DNA from: Bdellovibrio sp.
Lineage (GTDB): Bacteria; Bdellovibrionota; Bdellovibrionia; Bdellovibrionales; Bdellovibrionaceae
Direction of reading: 5' to 3'
Length of the DNA: 35,171 nucleotides
Assembly: GCA_014376935.1 (NCBI GenBank)
Contig: JACMQO010000119.1
Span: forward strand, 1 to 35,171
Of this stretch, positions 16,911-25,252 are shown one piece after another (positions within the stretch are counted from its first letter, which is position 1; the number at the start of each line of letters is the position of its first letter). Under the pieces are notes generated by a model. It did no database searches. It was not told the DNA's origin and worked only from the letters and a program-made list of their open reading frames with translations. The position numbers were made by a program, and so were the translations under genes.

Positions 16911-17528
16911 ATGAAAATATTAATTTCTGGTTTTAAGCCATTTTTAGGTCAAAAAATAAATCCAAGTCAAAAAATTGCGTTAGATTTGCAAGATCAGTTT
17001 GCTGACGTCATTTCTATTGTTTTACCGGTCGAATACAAGCAAAGTTTTTGGTTGCTAGAACGTGAAATACAAAATGTCGAACCTGACTTCGTGATTATGA
17101 TTGGTCAGGCCGCAGGGCGCACAAACGTTTGTTTTGAAAAAATCGGATTAAACTGGGTGCAGTCACGTCATGCAGATGAAGCGGGTGTAAAACCTGAATT
17201 TGGTGCGATTGAAAAAGCAGAACCTTTGGCGTTGATGACCCCATTTCCGGTCGATCAGCACTTTGAAAAATTAAAGGCCAAGGGGTTGCCGGTTGAAATT
17301 TCTTTTTCAGCGGGAGCTTATGTTTGTAATGATCTGTATTTTAGAATTTTAAATGAATTTAAAACTTTGAAAGCCGTCTTTATTCACGTTCCTCTTGTAC
17401 CCGAGCAATTAGATGCGACGAATCCAAATCAAATGGATCCTGCGTATCCAAACCAAACCGCGTCTTTAGATTATGCGACTCAGTTAAAAATTATTACCGA
17501 GCTAGTGCATAGCGTACGGGGAAATTAA
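16911..17528 (+). CDS. pcp: Pyroglutamyl-peptidase I (C15)
   Basis: 205 aa. It removes N-terminal pyroglutamate from peptides in the cytoplasm. The fold opens with KILISGFKPFLGQKINPSQ. The catalytic triad fits Glu76 (GRTNVCFEKIGLN), Cys139 (SAGAYVCNDLYF) and His159 (AVFIHVPLVPEQ). The 3' end overlaps the convergent apaG gene by 27 bases. It probably shares a transcript with pdxH. Confidence 0.92.
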   Translation: MKILISGFKPFLGQKINPSQKIALDLQDQFADVISIVLPVEYKQSFWLLEREIQNVEPDFVIMIGQAAGRTNVCFEKIGLNWVQSRHADEAGVKPEFGAIEKAEPLALMTPFPVDQHFEKLKAKGLPVEISFSAGAYVCNDLYFRILNEFKTLKAVFIHVPLVPEQLDATNPNQMDPAYPNQTASLDYATQLKIITELVHSVRGN

Positions 17529-17891
17529 ATAAAATTCTGGAATTTCAACTTGAAACGGTTCGCCGTCATCGCTGATGAAATGGAAATAACCTTTCATGCT
17601 GCCGGATGGAGTCCTTAATGGGCACGCGCTATCGTATTCGAAGGCTTGGTCGCCGTGAATACGGGGCTGAAGGCCGACGATGCCAGGGCCGCGGACTTCT
17701 TCGACGTGACCAAAAGCATCGGTGATAATCCAGTGGCGGCTCATCAGCTGAGAGACCTGGTTGCCTTTGTTTTTGATCGCGATTTTATAAGCAAAAAAAT
17801 AACGATTTTGATCCGGTGCTGATTCTGATTCAACGTAAACGGATGTTGCGTGGATTTCGAATTGTGGAATCTGTACTTTTTTTAAACTCAT
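17502..17891 (-). CDS. apaG: ApaG domain protein
   Basis: 129 aa, the full family length. Key segments: RYFFAYKIAIKNKG, LMSRHWIITDAFGHVEEVRG, GPGIVGLQPRI and a final SMKGYFHFISDDG. ApaG is a fibronectin-III-like beta-sandwich linked to Co2+ resistance and Mg2+ flux in enterobacteria; its biochemical role is not settled. It follows the EEP hydrolase gene by about 14 bases on the same strand. Confidence 0.95.
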   Translation of the reverse strand: MSLKKVQIPQFEIHATSVYVESESAPDQNRYFFAYKIAIKNKGNQVSQLMSRHWIITDAFGHVEEVRGPGIVGLQPRIHGDQAFEYDSACPLRTPSGSMKGYFHFISDDGEPFQVEIPEFYLISPYAMH

Positions 17892-17906
17892 ACATTAAAA
17901 ATCGCA

Positions 17907-18923
17907 TCAATTGGGCAGGTTTTCAAGACTAAAAAACAAAGGATAGTGATCCGATGGCAATAAGCCCTTAGCTTCAATAGAAGTGGGTGTGTTGATCGCG
18001 GCACCTAAATGGTCTGTGTATTTGTACACGTAAGTTTCATTCGCATTTAAATGCGGCCAAAGTTTTTTTGGTAAAAAGCAATAGTCTATTTGTTTACCAT
18101 CAGCTTTTCCCCCGTTCTTAATTTGAAAAAACGTCGAACGATTTTCAATACTTATTCCCGCAATTTCAAAAATATCTTCAAGGTCTGTTTCTTGATAGAT
18201 GGGCATAAATTCTAGATCAGGCGTCGATTTTCCGGCATAACCGTTCAAGTCGCCGCACAGTAAGATCGGGCAGTTTGGATGTTGTGATTCAAGTTCTTTA
18301 TAAATGTGAATCGCCGTGCGCAGCTCTGCGCCACGACGTTCAACGCCGCCCGGGTCAATACGTTCAGGATCAAGGCGCGATTTTAGATGCGTTAATAAGA
18401 TGATTAAAAAGGGATGGTTGCGATCTTTTGTAAACAACCGAAGTTCGGCACAATCTCTGGAAAAAGTGTGCGAAGCCGCTTTAATTTTAAAACCGTGGGC
18501 TTGCGAAGTTAGTTCGTGGGGATACAAAAAGTTTAAAGCTCGATTTTTATTGCTAATAATATCATAAAAGTAAGGTTGCTGTTTCTTGACCAAATAACCA
18601 ATGTCGATATTGCGGTCTGAATTACCTTCGATTAATACCGGAGAGTATTCGGAATTCAAAAATAGGACATTGAAGTTTTTTAAAGACTCAAGTCCGCCGA
18701 CTTCGCAGATCATCAGTATGTCGGGTTTTTCAAGTTGAACCAGTTTAGCAATTTCTAAACATTTTTTTAGAGGCTTGTTGTAGTACACAGATGTCGATAA
18801 TTTTTGCCAATCAGACTCGTTCAGTGATTTATAGTTTTCTGGGATAGGATGATCGAAAAGCAGAAATAAATTCTCAACGTTAAATAGCCCTAATTTTATC
18901 TTCAATGTTGATTTGTTCGTCAT
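17907..18923 (-). CDS. Endonuclease/exonuclease/phosphatase (EEP) family hydrolase
   Basis: 338 aa. All EEP core motifs are visible: LGLFNVENLF (Asn), LMICEVGGLESL (metal-binding Glu), LLCGDLNGYAGKS (Asp/Asn), QIDYCFLP and the terminal SDHYPLFFSL (catalytic Asp-His). No signal peptide is present, so it should be cytoplasmic. The family includes nucleases and phosphodiesterases; the substrate is not determined. It likely shares a transcript with apaG. Confidence 0.9.
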   Translation of the reverse strand: MTNKSTLKIKLGLFNVENLFLLFDHPIPENYKSLNESDWQKLSTSVYYNKPLKKCLEIAKLVQLEKPDILMICEVGGLESLKNFNVLFLNSEYSPVLIEGNSDRNIDIGYLVKKQQPYFYDIISNKNRALNFLYPHELTSQAHGFKIKAASHTFSRDCAELRLFTKDRNHPFLIILLTHLKSRLDPERIDPGGVERRGAELRTAIHIYKELESQHPNCPILLCGDLNGYAGKSTPDLEFMPIYQETDLEDIFEIAGISIENRSTFFQIKNGGKADGKQIDYCFLPKKLWPHLNANETYVYKYTDHLGAAINTPTSIEAKGLLPSDHYPLFFSLENLPN

Positions 18924-18963
18924 ACCTAAGGCAACATTGTACCAAATATCACGAGGTGAATAA

Positions 18964-20466
18964 ATGAGTATTCGTACTGTAACACAATCTTTATTAAGTT
19001 TTGAATTGAAATGGGCTGAAAAACCGCAGGGCGTAGTCTACATTCTAGGCGCTACGAACAAAAACAAGCTTCAATCCGAAGTGGCCAGCATCATTGATAG
19101 CCACGCTCATGATTTTCAAGTCAGTAAATTGCTAGATTCAGATAAGCGTGTCGTTCACTTTGTCGGCCGCAGCGGTCCGGTTTGGATTTTAAAAAATATT
19201 GAAGTTCCCAAAGGACAACATCAGGGAGTATTGGATGAATCTGCCTACGGTTGGTTTCGCGATCAAGCGGGAAGCGTTTTAACAAATAGCAAGAATCTAG
19301 GCGTTGAAAACCTACAGGTTTATTTTTCTCAAGCCAAAACAGACGAGATCGTTCGTGCCGTTGTAATTGGTTTTGAATTAGCGTCGTATCATTTTTTCAG
19401 TCTATTTACAGGCAAGAAGCTTGCGGCTTCTAAAATTTATTTGCAGTCTGACCTTATTAAGCTTTCAACGAAGATGATTTCTGAAGCGCAGACAGAAGCC
19501 GTTTGTGTGCAACTAGCGCGTCACTTAGTGAACTTGCCTCCAAATGAAATTGATCCGCACACGATCGAAGAATTAATTTTTAATGACTTAAAATTTCCGA
19601 ATACTAAAGTTACGGTCTGGGACGAAGATAAATTAGCCGAAGAAAATATGAATTTAATTTTAGCGGTTGGCGCGGGTTCAAAATCGCCTCCGCGTATGGT
19701 TCATTTAAAATACCGTCCTAAAAAAGCAAATTCAAAAAAGCCGATCGCTTTTGTTGGAAAAGGTATTACCTTTGATACGGGCGGGTTAGATATTAAACCG
19801 TCAGCGGGCATGCGTCTGATGAAAAAAGACATGGGCGGCGCTGCGGCTGTTTTAGCTTTAGCGTATTGGGTAGCGCAATCGGGTTACCCGCGCGCGTGTG
19901 ATTTCTATTTAGCGTTAGCCGAAAATTCGATCGATTCGCATTCGATGCGCCCAAGTGATCTTTATAAATCACGCGCGGGTTACATCGTTGAAATCGATAA
20001 CACCGATGCCGAGGGCCGATTGGTGTTAGCCGATGTGATGGATGTGGCCGCGAAACAAAAAGGTAAGGACGAACCAGAAATTCTAATCGATATCGCAACT
20101 TTAACTGGTGCCATCAAGGTCGCTTTAGGCGCCGATGTTGCTGGGTTATTTTCGAACGACGACCAATTAGCTTCGCAAATCGTAGCGGCCGGCCAGCAGG
20201 CTAGCGATCCGGTTTGGCGCATGCCTTTGATTCAAAAGTATTTTGCGACTCTAAATTCAAATTTTGCCGATTTTAGAAATTCGGGCGAAGGTTTTGGAGG
20301 GGCGATTACGGCGGCTTTATTCCTAGAGAAATTCTGCGCCGGTAAAAAATGGGCGCATTTAGACGTGTACAGTTGGACTGATAAATCGACGGGGGCCTTG
20401 GCCTCTGCAGGTGGCAGCGGGCAGCCCGTGCAGATGATGATTCAGTGGTTGAAAAATATCAGTTAA
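18964..20466 (+). CDS. pepA: Leucyl aminopeptidase (M17)
   Basis: 500 aa. The C-terminal catalytic domain keeps every metal ligand and catalytic residue expected of E. coli PepA: Lys266 and Asp271 (VGKGITFDTGGLDIKPS), Lys278, Asp289, Asp348 and Glu350 with Arg352 in the signature NTDAEGRL. The N-terminal domain (1-170) is divergent. It cuts N-terminal residues from peptides in the cytoplasm. A hairpin terminator follows. Confidence 0.95.
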   Translation: MSIRTVTQSLLSFELKWAEKPQGVVYILGATNKNKLQSEVASIIDSHAHDFQVSKLLDSDKRVVHFVGRSGPVWILKNIEVPKGQHQGVLDESAYGWFRDQAGSVLTNSKNLGVENLQVYFSQAKTDEIVRAVVIGFELASYHFFSLFTGKKLAASKIYLQSDLIKLSTKMISEAQTEAVCVQLARHLVNLPPNEIDPHTIEELIFNDLKFPNTKVTVWDEDKLAEENMNLILAVGAGSKSPPRMVHLKYRPKKANSKKPIAFVGKGITFDTGGLDIKPSAGMRLMKKDMGGAAAVLALAYWVAQSGYPRACDFYLALAENSIDSHSMRPSDLYKSRAGYIVEIDNTDAEGRLVLADVMDVAAKQKGKDEPEILIDIATLTGAIKVALGADVAGLFSNDDQLASQIVAAGQQASDPVWRMPLIQKYFATLNSNFADFRNSGEGFGGAITAALFLEKFCAGKKWAHLDVYSWTDKSTGALASAGGSGQPVQMMIQWLKNIS

Positions 20467-20504
20467 ATTAGAGCTAGATCCATTTTGGGTATGAAATTTA
20501 TGGA

Positions 20505-20532
20505 CGCGTCCCCCTCGGGACGCGGTTTGTTT
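20505..20532 (+). terminator. Hairpin terminator after the M17 aminopeptidase gene
   Basis: A perfect 8-bp GC-rich stem, CGCGTCCC/GGGACGCG (20505-20512 and 20517-20524), with a 4-base loop, followed by GTTTGTTT. The T run is interrupted, so efficiency may be partial. Confidence 0.65.
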
Positions 20533-20566
20533 CCCAAACTAGTTCTTATTTTAAGTATTCTAAGTT

Positions 20567-21349
20567 ATGAATTCACTCATGAACGAAACGGTGAATTCAT
20601 TTTCAGTCTTCTTAAAACAAGAATTACAAAGGCGTAAAAATAAAAATGCCGGGTATTCGTTACGGGCCTTTGCCAAGTCTTTAGGGTTAAGCTCTTCGTT
20701 TGTTTCAAAAGTTCTAAATGCAAAAAAAAACGTTTCTCAAGAAACAATGATGGCGATTGCATCTCGATTGTCAGTCGACGAAGACTCTTTGCACGACTAT
20801 TTAAGTCAGTTGCCGAATTTTAAATTAAAGAATATGGAGTTTGAAACCGTCGCGGTTGATCAGTTTCAGTATATTTCGGATTGGCATCATTTCGCGATTT
20901 TAGAAGCGGTTAGCTTAACAGATTTTAAAGCGGATATGAAGGATCAGTCGAAGTGGTTTGCCGAGCGCCTCAGTATTAGCGAAGAGCGGGCCTCGTCGGC
21001 CGTGCAGCGGTTAGTCCGTTTAGGTCTTTTAACTACCAACGACAAAGGGCAAGTTTTAGGAATCCAAAAAAATCACACAACGATTGGCGGGGTTCCGTCG
21101 TCGGCCAATCGCGAACATGAGCGACAACTTTTACAAAAAGCGATCGAGGCTTTAGAAGAAGTTCCTGTCGTGGACCGAAGCAATTCGTCGATGACGATGG
21201 CAATCCCCATGTCGCGCGTGAAAGAAGCCCGCGAAAAGATAATTGCCTTTCAAAGAGAAATGTCGACATTTTTGCAAAGAAAAGGAAAAAGAGATTCAGT
21301 TTATCAGTTGTCGATCGCGTTTTTTCCATTAACTAAAAAAATGAATTAA
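20567..21349 (+). CDS. DUF4423/TIGR02147-type transcriptional regulator
   Basis: 260 aa. An XRE-like helix-turn-helix opens the protein (about 25-75, AFAKSLGLSSSFVSKVLN). A second domain, DUF4423-like, follows, with ISDWHHFAILEAVSL at about 102-116 and the usual ending: REKIIAFQREMSTFL, then VYQLSIAFFPLTK. This family is numerous in Bdellovibrio and Fibrobacter; targets are mostly unknown. It lies 28 bases before the tandem-repeat secreted protein gene, its likely co-transcribed partner. An ATG at 20579 is an alternative start. Confidence 0.8.
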   Translation: MNSLMNETVNSFSVFLKQELQRRKNKNAGYSLRAFAKSLGLSSSFVSKVLNAKKNVSQETMMAIASRLSVDEDSLHDYLSQLPNFKLKNMEFETVAVDQFQYISDWHHFAILEAVSLTDFKADMKDQSKWFAERLSISEERASSAVQRLVRLGLLTTNDKGQVLGIQKNHTTIGGVPSSANREHERQLLQKAIEALEEVPVVDRSNSSMTMAIPMSRVKEAREKIIAFQREMSTFLQRKGKRDSVYQLSIAFFPLTKKMN

Positions 21350-21377
21350 GTAAAAAATAATAACCAAGGAGAAGAAA

Positions 21378-21806
21378 ATGAAAATTATTTTTGTAACTTT
21401 ATTAGCGGTATCAAGTTTAGCTTTTGGCGGGCAAGAAAATGCGGGTATCGGATACAACCTTTATAATCCGGGCGCTATTTACGAAGCGTTAAACGTTGAA
21501 GCGGTGGCCCTTAACCCAGGTGTCGCGGGTGTTGGACACTTTAGAAAAACAGTTGGTGGTTTAACTTGTGAGAAGTCGACTATTATTATGCCGAATGCTA
21601 AACCGAAATACTCTTGCGAAATTGATCAAAAAGCTGAGAATTTCGGAGCGATTTACGAAGCTTTAAAAGCTAAAGTAAAAGTATTAAATCCTGGTATCGT
21701 TGGCGCAGCCCGTTTACAGAAATCAGTCGGTGGTTTGTCTTGTATTAAAGCGACAATCGTCGTTCCACAAGCGAAACCTAGCTACTCTTGCACAATGGTT
21801 GATTAG
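21378..21806 (+). CDS. Secreted protein made of two cysteine-bearing tandem repeats
   Basis: 142 aa. The ribosome-binding site is strong (AAGGAG before ATG) and the signal peptide clear (MKIIFVTLLAVSSLAFG). The mature protein is two copies of one ~52-residue unit: 32-83 and 90-142. Each copy has GAIYEAL, then LNPG, then K-[TS]-VGGL-[TS]-C, and ends KP-x-YSC. Cysteines 64/80 and 122/138 have the same 16-residue spacing, consistent with one disulfide per repeat. No known family is recognised. It follows the DUF4423 regulator. Confidence 0.8.
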   Translation: MKIIFVTLLAVSSLAFGGQENAGIGYNLYNPGAIYEALNVEAVALNPGVAGVGHFRKTVGGLTCEKSTIIMPNAKPKYSCEIDQKAENFGAIYEALKAKVKVLNPGIVGAARLQKSVGGLSCIKATIVVPQAKPSYSCTMVD

Positions 21807-21828
21807 TACTTTATAAAAGAATGAAGCG

Positions 21829-21864
21829 TAAATAAAATCCCGATGTGAATCGGGATTTTATTTA
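21829..21864. terminator. Bidirectional intrinsic terminator
   Basis: A perfect 16-bp stem, TAAATAAAATCCCGAT/ATCGGGATTTTATTTA, with a GTGA loop. It has a T-rich 3' arm in both directions and separates the repeat protein gene (plus) from the 459-aa gene (minus). Confidence 0.85.
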
Positions 21865-21865
21865 T

Positions 21866-23245
21866 TTATAATTTAGCTACCAAGGCGTGAATACTTTCGG
21901 GAACCAATTTTTTCCAAGCAGAATCTTTTTTCTTAATTAATTTATTGACGTCGTCGGAATGAACAAAGATGTCGATCTCTTCGCACCCGGCGATATCTTG
22001 AATCATCTTATTTTCGATAAAGTGATTATAAATGTTTTTTACATCTGGTTTTGGAAAGAAGCTTTTCGTTAGTAAGCAAATTTCGTTTGTTTTATGTGGG
22101 TAAATGTAAAGGCGAGTGAAGCGACCTAAAAGTTTAGATAAACCTTCAAGTAACCCACCGCTTAAATCAAAGTAAAAACTTTCATCAAAAAGTTTTTCTA
22201 AGTGCGTAGCTCCGATGACAATTCCCAATGGCTTAGGCGTTGATAGACGAATGAATTCTTTCAATTGATAGAATAGTGTAAACTTAGTGACTAGGGTTGG
22301 TACCTGTAGTTTCGTTGCCATCTGCACGCGCTTAACGGCGTCTTCAGGTTCGACGTGGCGATTTTTAATACGGTTATCTAAAGTGAATTCGAAAAGGCCA
22401 ATCACGTCCGACGTTTTGAGTGAAAATTCTTTTTTAAAATGTTCGATCCCGCGTTTATAAATATCTAGATGCGTGTTGGTGATCGGATTAAAGAATCCAC
22501 GTTGAATAAGAATTGATTTTCCGAATAAGTAATCGCCCGGATTTTGTAAACGTCCGTGTTCATCCACCAAAATCGCTTCGGCCCAGCCGTGATCAACTAA
22601 TTTTAAATTAAATAAAATTTGGTCATACTTTTTAAAGGCATCTCCAAAGAACTCGATCACATCAATGGCTAAAGCATCTTTTTTGATTGAATCAAATAGG
22701 CCTGATAAAAAATCATCCGGATTTTTGTGTTCAAATAAGCACGAGTGAATCAAGTTAACACCTAGTTTACTAAGCGTTTCTTGTTGCTGTAATCGGTGTT
22801 TATCTAACATGCGTACGTGCAACATGACGGTTTGCGGTTCCGAGTTGGGCTTTGTTTGAAAGCGAACGCCTAACCACCCGTGACACGATTTTTTCGCGCC
22901 TTCTGATGAAGTCGCAACGGTATCGGCAAAACTAAAAAAACACGTTTTAGACCCACGGTTTTCAGATAAACGTTCGATCAATTTGGCGTACTCTTTATCT
23001 AACATTTTTTCTAACCGCGATAGGCAAACGTAGCGACCATTTTTTTCGCGGCCGTAAATGATGTCACTAAACGTCATGTCGTAAGCCGAGATTGTTAAGG
23101 CCACGGTTTGTGAAGCGCGACCGGCTTGAAAGAACTGGCGAGCGACTTCTTGGCCGGCACCGATTTCGGCGAATGAGCCGTAGAATAATGGGTCTACGTT
23201 GATGTCCAAAGCTTTTTCTAATGTTGTTTTTGAACGTGCGCGCAT
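21866..23245 (-). CDS. Conserved-looking cytoplasmic protein of unknown function (459 aa)
   Basis: 459 aa, no signal peptide or membrane helix. A GAGG site precedes ATG 23245. The N-terminus has a motif-like block DPLFYGSFAEIGAGQEVARQ (about 19-38) and later SAYDMTFSDIIYG (53-65), CHGWLGVRFQ (121-130) and LGVNLIHSCLF (161-171). In the C-terminal half the segment RGFFNPITNTHL (249-260) resembles the GxFxPxHxxH motif of nucleotidylyltransferases, but the His positions do not all match. I do not recognise a characterised family. The DUF502 gene lies 28 bases upstream on the same strand, probably one operon. Confidence 0.75.
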   Translation of the reverse strand: MRARSKTTLEKALDINVDPLFYGSFAEIGAGQEVARQFFQAGRASQTVALTISAYDMTFSDIIYGREKNGRYVCLSRLEKMLDKEYAKLIERLSENRGSKTCFFSFADTVATSSEGAKKSCHGWLGVRFQTKPNSEPQTVMLHVRMLDKHRLQQQETLSKLGVNLIHSCLFEHKNPDDFLSGLFDSIKKDALAIDVIEFFGDAFKKYDQILFNLKLVDHGWAEAILVDEHGRLQNPGDYLFGKSILIQRGFFNPITNTHLDIYKRGIEHFKKEFSLKTSDVIGLFEFTLDNRIKNRHVEPEDAVKRVQMATKLQVPTLVTKFTLFYQLKEFIRLSTPKPLGIVIGATHLEKLFDESFYFDLSGGLLEGLSKLLGRFTRLYIYPHKTNEICLLTKSFFPKPDVKNIYNHFIENKMIQDIAGCEEIDIFVHSDDVNKLIKKKDSAWKKLVPESIHALVAKL

Positions 23246-23273
23246 TCGGTACCTCGTGTTCGTCGTGAAGAAA

Positions 23274-23879
23274 TTATTTTTGATTCTGATCGATTTTAAT
23301 CCAGGCCGTTAAAGCCAAGCTCATCGCTTTTTCAACGGGGATATCGACGGACTCAAGTTCTGATTTATTAATTAATAACGTGTAACCACCTAGGCCATAA
23401 CTCATGGGAAAGTAAACGGCGATGCGGCCTTGAAAAATATCTGCATTTAACCCGGTGTCTTCAAAGTGTTCACGGGTCACAAGACCCATGGCTTTTTTTC
23501 CTTGGCCAAAATCGACAAGAACTACTTTTTGTAAATGGTTCGAATCATTTCCTTTCGAAAACAAATTCATCACATCACGCAGTGGAGAATAAACAACTTT
23601 GACCAAAGGAATTTCAGTTAATTTTTTTTGCAGCCAGTTTAAAACTCCGGCCGTTAATAAATTATTAAGCATCAGGCCAAGTAAGAAAATAATAACGATT
23701 GTTGCTAAAAATCCCACGCCTGGAAAGTAAGCATTCTCAGGAAGAACTTTGCGCAGAAAATTTCCTAATAAATTTTCAACGATGTTGATGCCGGCATAAA
23801 CGATATAAATCGTAACTGCCATGGGTAGAAAAGTGACCAGGCCGCTTATAAATATCTTTTTTATTTTATCCATCTTCAT
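23274..23879 (-). CDS. DUF502 family membrane protein
   Basis: 201 aa. Two membrane helices (about 9-30 and 53-77) are followed by a soluble domain. DUF502 features: ISGLVTFLPMAVTIYIVY, VGFLATIVIIFLLGLMLNN, PLVKVVYSPLRDVMNLF, and FPMSYGLGGYTLLI. ATG 23873 is an alternative start. The family is widespread but unexplained; a plant relative (COV1) affects trafficking. First gene of a likely two-gene operon with the 459-aa protein. Confidence 0.9.
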   Translation of the reverse strand: MKMDKIKKIFISGLVTFLPMAVTIYIVYAGINIVENLLGNFLRKVLPENAYFPGVGFLATIVIIFLLGLMLNNLLTAGVLNWLQKKLTEIPLVKVVYSPLRDVMNLFSKGNDSNHLQKVVLVDFGQGKKAMGLVTREHFEDTGLNADIFQGRIAVYFPMSYGLGGYTLLINKSELESVDIPVEKAMSLALTAWIKIDQNQK

Positions 23880-23995
23880 TGATGATTCACGAGGTCAAAA
23901 TACGAGTCAAGTAAGGCTTTTGGCTTGTCCTTTAGTTTAAATAAAATTAGGCTTGCTCATCAAAAATAATGCACTTTCTAACCTAGGATATCGCA

Positions 23996-25042
23996 ATGAA
24001 AACTCTAGTCTGTATTACGGCAATTCTATTAGCGGCAACAATCGCAACGGCGGCTCCTCGCATTGAATTAGGAGCTGGTGGTGGAACAACACACCCATTC
24101 GCAGGTGACACTTTCAAAAATCAAGCTTCGACGGGCGATTCGCAAATCTACTGGATTGGTTACGGCTTAACAAAGAATTGGGGACTTGAACTAGGTCTAG
24201 ATAACTTAGATTTCGACAATTTAAACACCAAACACCAAGCTTACAATTTGTCGGGTGTTTATCGTTTTGCGGCTGACACATTTATTCATCCGATTGCTAA
24301 ATTGGGTGTGGGCTCTGTTGAATCAAAATTAGTGACGGGAGAAAAAACGACGGCGCTTGGCGGAAAAGCAGCGGGCGGTATTGAGGCCGATTTCAAATAC
24401 GTATCATTCGGAGCTTTAATTAATTATCACTACTTCACTAAAGCTGGTGATGCAGACGTAACTAAAAATATGCAGGCTTTAACACCGGCGTTATTTATCA
24501 GTATTCACAATGCGACCGAGTACGCATCAAAATCAACTTCAGAAGCTCCGGCGGCTGTTGCGGCTCCGGTTGCGGCGACTGCAAAAAAAGATTCGGACGG
24601 TGATGGCGTTTCTGATGAAGATGACAAGTGCCCCAATACGCCAGCCGGTATTCTTGTGAATGCTTTTGGTTGCGCTGAAAAAGAAAAGGCTTCGATCAAA
24701 TTAAACATTGAATTTTTAGTTGCTAAAGCAACTTTTGATCCTTCATTTAACTCTGAGATTCAAAACTTAGCTAGCTTCATGCGCCGTTTTTCTGACACAA
24801 CAGTTGAAATCGCTGGTTATACTGATAACCAGGGTTTAGCAGCTAGAAATGCCTTATTATCGCAAAAACGGGCTGATGCAGTTAAAACGGCTTTGATTAA
24901 AGCGGGCGTAGAGCCAACTCGTATTCAAGCTAAAGGTTACGGCGAAGAAAAAGCCATCGCCGATAACAAAACGGCTGAAGGCCGTAAACAGAATCGCCGC
25001 GTAATGGCTGAAATTTCTGTAACGACAGATAAAAAGAAATAA
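23996..25042 (+). CDS. OmpA-family outer-membrane protein
   Basis: 348 aa. Signal peptide (1-20), an eight-strand-type beta-barrel (about 21-172), an Ala/Pro linker, one thrombospondin type-3-like calcium-binding repeat (199-218, DSDGDGVSDEDDKCPNTP), and a C-terminal OmpA domain (about 235-342) with EIAGYTDNQG, LSQKRADAVK and AEGRKQNRRV for peptidoglycan binding. It should anchor the outer membrane to the cell wall. A ribosome-binding site (AGGA) lies near. A terminator follows. Confidence 0.95.
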   Translation: MKTLVCITAILLAATIATAAPRIELGAGGGTTHPFAGDTFKNQASTGDSQIYWIGYGLTKNWGLELGLDNLDFDNLNTKHQAYNLSGVYRFAADTFIHPIAKLGVGSVESKLVTGEKTTALGGKAAGGIEADFKYVSFGALINYHYFTKAGDADVTKNMQALTPALFISIHNATEYASKSTSEAPAAVAAPVAATAKKDSDGDGVSDEDDKCPNTPAGILVNAFGCAEKEKASIKLNIEFLVAKATFDPSFNSEIQNLASFMRRFSDTTVEIAGYTDNQGLAARNALLSQKRADAVKTALIKAGVEPTRIQAKGYGEEKAIADNKTAEGRKQNRRVMAEISVTTDKKK

Positions 25043-25090
25043 ATTTTTTTCTAAAAATAAACGTCTCGGTCTGAGACAAAATGAAAATGA

Positions 25091-25116
25091 AAGGCGATCT
25101 GATAGATCGCCTTTTT
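25091..25116 (+). terminator. Intrinsic terminator after the OmpA-like gene
   Basis: Stem AAGGCGATCT/AGATCGCCTT (25091-25100 and 25104-25113), 3-base loop, then a run of T (25112-25117). A textbook rho-independent terminator. Confidence 0.88.
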
Positions 25117-25170
25117 TCTTTTTAAAACAATACTGTCTATTGAACGAATTGTTTTGAGAGAATTTTAACC

Positions 25171-25203
25171 AGGTCTTTAGTCCCTAGACCTTTGCCCCGA
25201 TAG
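25171..25203 (+). promoter_or_regulatory. Possible promoter/operator upstream of the subtilase-PilZ gene
   Basis: A dyad AGGTCT (25171-25176) / AGACCT (25186-25191) is followed by CCCGATAG (25196-25203), close to the GCCGATAA -10 element of sigma-28 (FliA) promoters. The -35 counterpart is poor, so this is only a candidate. Confidence 0.25.
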
Positions 25204-25252
25204 AATCTTAAGTGCTTTGTAGAGTCTTCGATCTAACATGGGGTGTACGTTG

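Noticed and set aside
25043-25252. c-di-GMP riboswitch in front of the PilZ protease gene
   Set aside because: An attractive idea given the PilZ domain, but the conserved core of the known c-di-GMP aptamers is absent; only a terminator, a short dyad and a weak sigma-28-like element are visible.
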